Positions 55,625 to 64,000 of a stretch of DNA of 64,000 nt are shown here, in pieces. Position 1 is the first letter of the stretch; every line of letters starts with the position of its first letter. The notes beneath the pieces are model-generated. The model saw only the letters and a list, made by a program, of their open reading frames with translations. It did not search any database and was not told the DNA's origin. The translations under genes and the position numbers were made by a program. Source of the DNA: Romanomermis culicivorax (taxonomy: Eukaryota; Nematoda; Enoplea; Mermithida; Mermithidae). The stretch spans positions 1-64,000 of the forward strand of contig CAWUHX010000385.1 in NCBI GenBank assembly GCA_963922205.1, written 5' to 3'.

Positions 55625-56467
55625 TCAAGTAAATGCTCGTCATTATATTGTAAAGATTCATGAAAATTACAGTAAGCAAAGCGGATTTGAGGTTACCGCG
55701 TTCAATAACACAAATTTAAGGATTACGAGAACAGACATGAAAAAATTGCCGTTACCACATTCGAATGTGATTCTCAATCTTGTCCAAGATGCATCATGAA
55801 AATTTCAAAATTCATCGCAAAAATGTGAGTTTTTTGATGTTCACTTTCTGGAAGTCAATCGCAATTTTTTCAAAATAATTGCGTAACAAATCGAAATGCA
55901 ATCTAGGAAAAATCAAGTTAGGCGATCAATTGTTTCGGAGCAAAGGTTCGGATCGGTTCTTTGATTGACTTCAGGACCAACATTCAGAAAGACTAGACAA
56001 CGTGATACCAATTTCATGTTATGAACATGAATAAAAAAGGATCATATAATGAAGAAATGTTGAACAGAAGCGACAACTTTCGCGTTGTGACCGGTAAATC
56101 ATCCACTGTTTTAATTCCGGTTGGTTTCGATTTGCTTGCCTGGAATGTATTATAATATCGAGCTTTTTTCTTTTTGTCACAGTTCAAACATTCTGATCAT
56201 AAGAGAAGGTCTCCAAATGTAAATCCTCGTAGTGGATTCGGGTAATTTTGCACCATAAGCTTACCCTACACTAAAATTTGCATGAATATGATAAACAATA
56301 TAAATTTGGCCTTATACCCAATCTCAACCACCAGTGAATTATTGTAATAGAAAAAATGAATTCAATGCAGATTAAAAGCTACAATAATGCCCATATTACG
56401 AATCGTCGGTTTCTAAAACACTTTTTTCAACAATTTTTGGGAACTTTGAATGATTGCAATTAGCGAA
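55625..56467. other. No gene recognised; contig end
   Basis: AT-rich sequence up to the adapter. The first exon(s) of the kinase whose later exons begin at 56690 should lie here or in the gap; no glycine-rich-loop exon could be recognised. Confidence 0.4.
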
Positions 56468-56508
56468 GTACTCTGCGTTGATACCACTGCTTAATCTGAT
56501 TAGAGTGT
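56468..56508. other. Reverse-oriented SMART-type primer and barcode
   Basis: 56468-56492 is the reverse complement of the primer at 17-41; 56493-56508 is the reverse complement of the barcode-like 16-mer at the window start, with one extra A. It ends exactly at the N run. It marks the other end of contig 1-56508. Confidence 0.95.
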
Positions 56509-56608
56509 NNNNNNNNNNNNNNNNNNNNNNNNNNNNNNNNNNNNNNNNNNNNNNNNNNNNNNNNNNNNNNNNNNNNNNNNNNNNNNNNNNNNNNNNNNNN
56601 NNNNNNNN
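56509..56608. other. Assembly gap (100 N)
   Basis: Exactly 100 undetermined bases, the usual placeholder for a gap of unknown size. Frames reported across it have no meaning. It falls within or just before the 5' part of the CK1-like kinase gene. Confidence 1.
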
Positions 56609-56689
56609 GAATCTTTCCTATCGGGCTTCATTTTTACTTTTTGTTCACATATCTGTTTTTCTGAATACTGTAAATGGCTCATTCTACAG

Positions 56690-59600
56690 GTGGCGTAAAT
56701 TTTTTCGCCATGAAAGTCAAATCCGAACCATTTTCACCTATCGTCCGAGAAATTCTGGTCGATCTCAATAGTACCGGTCATTTCGCGCAATTTTTCGACG
56801 TCGGTATTTTTCGATATCCGATGTCCAGCAAAAATTCTTACCATTATCTGACCACCAGTTTATTAGGTCTGACTTTGGCCGATTTGATACGCTGTCGATC
56901 GGTCAAGCATTTTCGATATTTCAGCGATTGGATGTTAGTGTTGATTAGTGAGTGTTTTTTAATTAATTCGTCCCGAAATGATGCTTTCCTAGATCACGGA
57001 TGATATCATGCGAATCAAGTGATTCAGTTTACTTTAGATCCATCATATTTTGCGTTTCGATGCAGGCGACTTTTGAGTCGAAATTAATTTCGAAAAAATT
57101 TTCATTCGTATACCTGTTAATTTGTAGGACTTTTAATTAATTTGTGATCATCCAGTTTTGATTCGTTGTGCTAATTTGAGTTCATCGATGAATGTAACAA
57201 AGTTTGTATGGACTAGAAATAAGTGACGATATTGTTTTAAATATTTGGAAAGAATTCATGTGTATATGCACGTTCCTTGTCTCAATTCATTAGACTAGAG
57301 AATGTGAATTCGGTGACTGGAAAAAAATAATTTTTGATTCTCAACTATATCCTATAATGTTTCTAGAACCACTTTCTGTTTTAATTTCAACATTTCTGCC
57401 ATGTTGAAAAGATTTAAATTTTTTGGAAGTTTGATCAAATTTGACACAAAAAAGTCAAATAATTTTACAAAATAATCCCCTTTTCTTCCTATTCTATTCC
57501 ATATTGAATTATCTACTCTGATTTCTTCTCGAATTCGAGTTTCTTCATGGTATATCCAAAACCAAATTCATTTTTGACTCAATTACGAATGAATGACAAA
57601 TTTGCAATGAAAAACATCTCAAACCTTAATTTGGAACTACCAGCCAAGTTACTTCATATGATTACAAAATTTTGAATTTATTCTCAGGACTGGTCTATAC
57701 ACTTCCACATCAACCAAAGATGCTAGAAAATCCAATTTTCGGTCTTTGAAGAGCATATTGTATTTTCTTTGATTTTTGTGTTATTATGTGAAACAAGTTT
57801 TACAGAATGATACACAATTTACCTCAGTGAATAAAAATTGAACAGACGCCTTGAACGTCCTGGGTCTACTCTGCTAGTCATGCACGTACTAAAATGTTAT
57901 TTCCAGCATTATTTTCATTATTTTAAATTTTCAATAGGAAAAACAGTCAAGCGTTCGTCTGTGAAAGTTTGGAATGCTGTTATTTTACAGAAATTTAAAA
58001 ATTTGAAACTCACGACGGTTTCGATTATACTGTAATAATTTTTCGGATCCTGTACACAGGTTTTTTTTGGTTTGAAAACCAGGAGCCAAGTGGCTCCTAG
58101 GCCTGAATTTTTATGGCCCAAATTGAAATTTTGGGAGCCAAAAATTTTTTATTGAAGAATATCGAAAAATGTTTGTAACACCTTGTGGAAAATATATAAT
58201 TAAACTATATGGATAGATATTCAATCAATTGATAAATGATACACATTCAAAAAAATTATTGTTCAAAATTTCATTTCCAACCAGCGTTTTTCGGTTACAG
58301 GCGTTTGTCTACATGTACAAAGATAGGCCAAGAAATCTTTGTGCAAAGAAATTTTTTTATGCAAAAAACACGATATTTTGTTTGTTTTTGCACAAAATTT
58401 CTTCCAAGATAGCACTTGAGTCCATTGAGTTCACGTATAGGGTTTTGAAAATGCAGCTTCTGCTCTTATTCTTTTGTTGTTCCCTATATCTTTCCGGCGC
58501 TACGCAGCGAAATTTTTTTTAGATTCTGACACTCTAAAATACTGGAAAATCAATCTGAGGATAACTTATTCAATAAACTTAAGGCTCGAAAATATGTATG
58601 TATCTTTACAAATTAAAAAATATGTTCATGCTTTCATGAGTTTGAAAAAATTCAACTTGAACTTGAAATTGATGAAAATCACCTTAATAATGATTATGAA
58701 TTCACACCCGGCTCCATATTTAAAATTATAGTTACAAAAAAGTTGGAACAATAGTGATTTTGACCTTCTAAATGCACTGAAATTCATCTTTTCCTTGTCT
58801 AACCCCCGTATTTTTCCCCTTTTTCGAAAATTTGTTCCTCAAAAATTTGGATTTGCACAGGGTGAGCCAAAAAAAGGCGACCGGTACTGACTTTCATAGC
58901 TTTCAAATGGGTGAAGCTTTTTTAATGCGGTTTCTTGTCGTCGATAGATGAAACATCTGGCATAAAAACTGCAAAGTTTCAGCCACTTTTTTCTGCAAAT
59001 AATTTTGAAAAATTGACAAAAATTGACAAAATCAACATGTTTTACAACAGAAAAGTGCAATAAATCCAATCATGAGAACCATAAAACAGCTGGAAACTAC
59101 AAGAGAACCGTTTTATCGTGTCCTACATTCTATTACATCAATAATTTCAATCGTTTTTCGATCTGGTCAATGGCAGAATTGATTTTGGTTTGATTTTTAA
59201 TTTTTTCCAATTTCAAAACAAAGCTCTTGATTTTGACGAAATTTTGCCCATATTGAAACAAGAAGTTGATGACTTTCAATCACGTGTAACTTATAAATCT
59301 TGGTGACTTTTAAAGTATTATTGTGTGTAAACAGCTTTACAAAACTTTTTTCTCAATAGGACAACTTTTACTTCGATTTCACACTTTTTACTTTTTGAAA
59401 AATGACCACTTTTACTAAATTTCTGTTTGTACAGTAACCATAATTGCCAAGAGCGTAAAATTTGGCTTTTGAAGCAAAGATATACAGGGCATTTTAATGC
59501 AGCAATCCGCATTAAAAAAGCTTCATCTGTTTAAAAGTTATGGAAGTCAGCACCGTTTTCGGCGTTTTATGATTTTAGAGTCTGTAAAACACTTACTTTA

Positions 59601-60472
59601 AATCTAAGATTGAATGAAAATAATTATAATTCACTCAAATATAAATAAATAAGTCAAAATTTTGGGAGCCGAAATGGCTCGTAGACCTAAAATTTTAGGA
59701 ACCATTTCCAAATATTTAGAGGCCCAGGCCCCTAAAATGACTAAAAAAGCCTGCTCGTACATCGGAATTTTTTTCATTTTAACTACAGTAATTTGGGTGT
59801 CATAAAATAATCAAATTTATTTTTTTTGATGGAAATCAAATTTTTGACAAATTACATTCTTATGTTCAGTGAAGCAACTACTGGAAATTCTTCAAGCCAT
59901 GCATACCAACGGTTACAGTCACGATGATTTGAAATTGGAAAATTTGGTGTTCGGATGTAACGATACGAAACGGCGCCTTTATTTGATCGATTTAGATCAT
60001 TGTTCGAAAGCGCCTCAGTTTTACTGTACTCACTTCGGCTAGCGGAGAATCGCTTTCGGATGTGAAATTGTCGCCTAAAATGTTGACCTCGCAATCGGAT
60101 CATTTTGGCAAAGATTTCGGCGATTTGAAAACCCTTTTTCGATCGATCAGGACGTCAAAAATAGCTTTCACTATGATGCGTCAAAATAAAATGTTGAAAA
60201 ATCGATCGGCAATCGATCCGAAAATCAAAAAACTAATCAAAATCGTTACGTACGACAAAGTTAGCGATTTTGTAAAACGAATTTTCGACGTTTTAGACGC
60301 TTTAAAAAAGAACGGTATTTACAAAAGTTACACTAAACTCGACGAACTTACGGACGATTTATGCAAATTATTAAATTTAGACGAAGATTTCCCTTTGGAT
60401 TGGGAGCCAGGCGGCGTTTATTATAATACTTTTGATAAATTGAGATTGAAAGTTATGTTTCGAGAAGTTTGA
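56690..60472 (+). CDS. Casein kinase 1-family protein kinase, 5'-incomplete, frameshifted
   Basis: Exon 56690-56947 (acceptor TTCTACAG, donor GTGAGTG) has the ATP lysine in NFFAMKVKSE and the CK1-style SLLGLTLADLIR. Exon 2 starts at 59870 and joins in frame. It reads LLEILQAMHTNGYSHDDLK with LEN (catalytic loop HDDLKLEN for HRDxKxxN) and LYLIDLDH in the DFG position. Catalytic Asp, Lys, Asn and metal-binding Asp are kept. The frame then hits TAG at 60040, while the next frame carries LSPKMLTSQSDHFGKDFGD and the C-lobe to the stop at 60470, including the CK1-like LDW. One extra T in the run 60019-60022 would explain it: sequence error or a pseudogene in the making. The glycine-loop exon is lost in or before the gap. 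Worm genomes carry many CK1/TTBK-like kinases, often testis-linked; that is background only. Confidence 0.8.
58057..59753. mobile_element. hAT-like TIR element in kinase intron
   Basis: Left end CAGGTTTTTTTTGGT, right end ACTAAAAAAGCCTG: inverted CAGG ends. Flanks CCTGTACA and CTCGTACA agree at 6 of 8 positions, a worn 8-bp duplication. Sub-terminal GGAGCCAAGTGGCTCC and GGGAGCCGAAATGGCTCG blocks are palindromic. It contains the repeat shared with 25545-25850 and a nested inverted element. Confidence 0.65.
58857..59595. mobile_element. Nested inverted element with CCGCATTAAAAAAGCTTC arms
   Basis: Left arm: CAGGGTGAGCCAAAAAAAGG, CCGGTACTGACTTTCATAG, GAAGCTTTTTTAATGCGG. Right arm (59505-59575): CCGCATTAAAAAAGCTTC, TTATGGAAGTCAGCACCG. 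Arms of about 75 bp. The CAGGGTG start recalls mariner-type ends; the outer right boundary is not certain. It lies inside the hAT-like element. Confidence 0.6.
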
Positions 60473-63400
60473 AAAAAAAGTGAAACTAGATAGAATTATG
60501 ATGTTTTACGGCTTTTATTCAAATAAACGAAAAATTCACCATGTGTTTACCAAGTTGTCTTTTTTTCAGGATTTTGGACAGCAAGAATATTGGATTTTTT
60601 ATCGCCAAATTTATCGCATTTTTTTGTTTACTTAGTGATTGCCAAAAAAACCTTCATATAGATAAGCTTTATTTGCTGAAATTTCAAACTCTCCGTGTTG
60701 CTTTTTGCCAGCATACAGTACTCCACTGTTGTAGGATTTACTGTAATGGTTGAATTTTACAGTAAGTACTCTATAAAACTGATCCACCGGGAAACTTTTT
60801 ATTTCGTGGTTATCCAACAATCGAGATGTGAATTTCGCTATTTTCATCAGGATGCAATTTGCTGCATGGAAATGTAAATTTAGTCTCTTTTTCAAAATTT
60901 TTCAATAAATGAAAAAGGTACGTAATTTATTTGATATTTTTGTAATTTTCTGCTGCCGTGTCATATGAAGCTGCTAATTCGCGAACTGACCCTCCAAAGA
61001 TTTTTGCATGAGAAAAAACTGCAAAAAATTTTGAAGATGGTGCTTATTTTTATTGATTTTTAATTTAAAAGTATTTTATTTAAAAAACAGGTAATCCTTT
61101 TTGTCGTCTACCTCTTTTTTCTAAGCATAATTTTCTCTTCAGTCTATGTAAAAAAATTTTAGAGTTTACGAACAACAACCTTGAAGTCTTTCCCGATGAC
61201 TTGTGTTGCCAAGTTTTGTAATCATTTTCACATCACATGACCAAAAAATGCTGTATAGTCCGTAGAATCGCAATCGTTGCTGAACAACGTATAACTCTTT
61301 TTTTAAAAACCTTTAAAATTGTGATTCAAATCAAGCCAATTGAAAGGTTGTCCACATCTCTTGATTCGACCTTTATCATCAAATCCTTCATTAACTGGCA
61401 ACATTAAACAATCAGCACAATTCCTTCACATTAAAAATTTTTTTATATAACTCAGTTACAACTTTCCTATTCAAATTTTTATATTTCTCCATTTCGCAAG
61501 TAACTATTTTAACTAAGTAATTAAAATCTTTATATTTAAAAAATTTTTGACTTCTGCTTCTGAATTGAAACAATGAAAGTTAAACTTCTAAAATGGAGGT
61601 AATTGAACAATTTTATTTTCCTAAAACTATTGAACTTTTCAATACATTATACTTTGTCACCATTCGACAGCGTTTCCTTAAAAAAGAAATTTATCAGTAT
61701 AACAAATAATCCACTTGCTTTATCATTCAAAAACAATTTTTTTGTAACCTTCAAATTTTTGATTTTTATAAGTTTTTTATAAGTAAGTGGTCCGATTACT
61801 ATTATACTCAATGCAAAAGCAGCGGATATGAAAGACATTTTTAAATTTTTACGAACAAAAGAATATTTATTTTTTCCGGTAGACATTTCTTTCAGCATTG
61901 TAGACCATACTACGGCCCTCTTGTGAAGTCTAATTTTTTTCATTTTTCAATTTATAAGCATTATGACTGCAGTTATCTGGCAAAAAATTCATGGTATTTT
62001 TTGTATACTGCTTGTCCTGAAGAAGTTATGAGTCAAACTAAAGTTAAATTCTGAATTTTTCGATGTTGTATAAGATACGAATCTGCATATTCTGCTTCAG
62101 ATATTAATATTCAATTTGGAAAGAAGAAGTTTATTGCAATACTCAACTGAGGATATTGTTCAAGATAGCACACCATCTTTTAAATCTGGAATTTGGACAA
62201 ATGACGAGTTGCTTGGCAAGCGATCATGGAAATGAAAAAGTTACCATTCCACGTCTATTGGGGCCGAAAAAAAAGCACACGACCATTTTCAATAATTTTA
62301 AGGCACCACTGTACCCGATGCCGTTCACAAAATTGATTTTCAGATTCAACAAAAAGGCGTGTTACACGGAATCTATCAGATACCAAGAAACTAGACAAGT
62401 AAAGTTATTCTAATTTATAATATTATGGTATTCTAATGTTCGAATATTGTCAGAATAGGCACTGAAGGTCTGTTCTTCGAACTAAAATCTTTATCTTTTC
62501 ATGATCATTCACAGCAGTATTGTTTTCAGTTTTCTCTGCAGTTTCGCAAATAACCAATTGTAGTTTCTGAAAAATTAAAATTCTGCTCCTTAATTAAATT
62601 TAAACTAATAACAATAAGTATACGGTATTTGTATAAAATTAATTAAAATCAGTATTTTTGATTTTTCGGAATTTATCAAACAAAAATCCACAAATATACA
62701 CAAAATTTATTGATTTATCAGGGTAATCTAAAATGAGAAAAATTCGAATTAACACGGAACTGTGGAAAATGATAAAAAAGTAAATTTTCTATCGGAAGCA
62801 AAAGGCTGGAATGTCAGATCTGCTCTGGTAACTAGGCATAACTTTCAGGTAAAACGTCTTTTTAGACCGAAGTGAAGTTCTAAGCTTCGTTTTTTGAGAA
62901 TGAATGAATCTGATTTTCTCGACAATTGATTTTTGTCAATTTCGTGATTTCCTAAAACTTCAAACTCTGACAATAGACTCATACCACCTTCTGTAATTTG
63001 GCCCCAGATACTCAAAACAGTCCGCGTTACAACTTTTTTTGTTTACTTGGTAGTATGATCCAGAATTCAATGAACAGATAGTTGCTTATAAGACCCTAAA
63101 TGCATCAGCTGACATGCACAATGTAGCCAAATAAAACGAAAGGCATGTAAAGCCAAATACAAAATTATGTTCATCCGATTTCATGAGATTTCGAAGCCAT
63201 TCGATAAACTTGCGATTTGAAAATCTTATTGTTCAGCGTGAATGTCGTTAGAAGGAAAATGAACTAACAATAATATAAAAATTAAAATGATAACCTATAA
63301 TCAATCTAAATTTTGTGAAGAGTTGCGGGACAAAATCGTTCTAATTTTTAAATTACTAGGTAATCGTAATAAGGTCCAGTGAATTATCATTTTAAAAACT

Positions 63401-63559
63401 TCAACAGTATCCTGAGAATTGAATAGAATAGGCGATTGGTTTTCAATAAATTTTAACAGCAGAATGATAGAATGCTGTGAATTTTCACATCTAGGCAGAT
63501 ACTGTAACTAGAATCGTGTTGTTTGAATTTGGCATATTTCGGCAAACATTTGTACGTGT
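60473..63559. other. No gene firmly recognised; weak exon candidates
   Basis: 62166-62398 (plus) is open, lies after an AG and before a GTAAAG donor, and reads LLGPKKKHTTIFNNFKAPLY; it may be an exon. 61943-61647 (minus) is a 98-codon frame with a hydrophobic stretch (MSFISAAFALSIIVIGPLTY), also unassigned. The remainder is AT-rich without recognisable repeats. Confidence 0.3.
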
Positions 63560-63614
63560 TCATCGTGGCCCATGTACATTCATCGTGGCCCATGTACATT
63601 CATCGTGGCCCATC
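63551..63614. repeat. 20-bp tandem repeat, three units
   Basis: CATCGTGGCCCATGTACATT occurs twice in a row and a third unit begins identically (CATCGTGGCCCAT) before diverging. Short minisatellite just upstream of the exon candidate at 63660. Confidence 0.9.
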
Positions 63615-63659
63615 ATGCTACTTTCTGAGGAGTGATAGCTGATTATTTTTGTTTTACAG

Positions 63660-63733
63660 AAGGAAACAAGTTCGACTGCCTCGAGATGTGGATCAAAGAG
63701 TCAATCGAAATGGCAAAAAGCACCCCTTTTACA
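63660..63733 (+). CDS. Plausible 74-bp internal exon, gene unrecognised
   Basis: A strong acceptor (TTTTGTTTTACAG) and donor (GTAAGT) bracket 74 bp. One frame reads GNKFDCLEMWIKESIEMAK then STPFT, with good protein character; a second frame is also open. The gene would continue to the right of the window. No family assignment. Confidence 0.45.
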
Positions 63734-64000
63734 GTAAGTCTACAAAAATGAGCAATATTGCTTGAAATCTGTTTGAAAATGATGGTGTGCTCCATTACAT
63801 TCAGTTAGACTTTCTTCTATTGCATCGGCTATGCTACAACCTTTCAGGAATTTTTGCTGGTTGCATTAAAAATTTTTAGGTGCAGCACAAATGACTATGA
63901 GGTTGTTTTTGAAAAAGGCACAAATACTGACTTCAAAATTGTTCGAGAAAATTGAATTTTTTTACTCAAAAAAATTCTGGGAATTAATTCTAAATGGCTG

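Noticed and set aside
56454..56771. Frames running through the N gap
   Set aside because: They include 34 undetermined residues and adapter sequence; only the part after 56690 is a real exon.

Overview
This is a eukaryotic window, almost certainly from a nematode. It is AT-rich and intron-rich. Copies and variants of TTAGGC, the nematode telomere unit, sit inside a mobile element. The recognisable genes (a split-exon ephrin, a SAM-domain sphingomyelin-synthase-related enzyme, a fast-evolving 7TM receptor, a casein-kinase-1-like kinase) fit a worm. No bacterial operon, CRISPR array or rRNA is visible. The window starts at a contig end: bases 1-41 are a 16-nt barcode-like string plus a SMART-type amplification primer. 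The same pair occurs in reverse orientation at 56468-56508, directly before a 100-N gap (56509-56608). Bases 1-56508 are therefore one contig with untrimmed library ends, scaffolded to 56609-64000.

Layout, left to right. 42-1020: a degenerate ~97-bp tandem repeat. 3254-5690 (minus): the first two exons of an inositol polyphosphate kinase (IPMK type); its other exons are not found between there and the contig end. 6-10 kb: nested TIR elements and a decayed CR1/RTE-like LINE. 10769-11311 (plus): SF3B6, the p14 subunit of SF3b, convergent with an unidentified terminal exon (11360-11569, minus). 12652-21512 (minus): a complete six-exon SAMD8/SMSr gene. Its introns hold a 5'-inverted LINE, two non-autonomous hAT copies with perfect 8-bp target duplications, a TA-flanked element and a palindromic element filled with TTAGGC-like repeats. 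23-34 kb: a possible first exon, a tRNA-derived SINE, an internally deleted hAT with BED and hAT-C remnants, several TIR elements, one plausible exon pair, and a foldback element. 35180-37593 (minus): an ephrin receptor-binding domain in three exons. 38-49 kb: mostly repeats, two further foldback-like elements and an unrecognised 90-codon ORF. 49851-55361 (plus): a three-exon, 362-residue 7TM receptor. 56690-60472 (plus): the C-terminal part of a CK1-family kinase, with an apparent 1-base frameshift. 60.5-64 kb: only weak exon candidates.

The genes do not form a pathway. SMSr (ceramide phosphoethanolamine synthesis/ceramide sensing) and the inositol phosphate kinase both touch lipid or inositol signalling, but nothing links them beyond proximity. 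The distinctive content is the mobile-element fraction: foldback elements whose arms are short tandem repeats, a TTAGGC-cored MITE, and a G-tract-rich TA-flanked family. Exon boundaries were read by hand from GT/AG signals and frame continuity; family assignments rest on recognised motifs, not on database searches.
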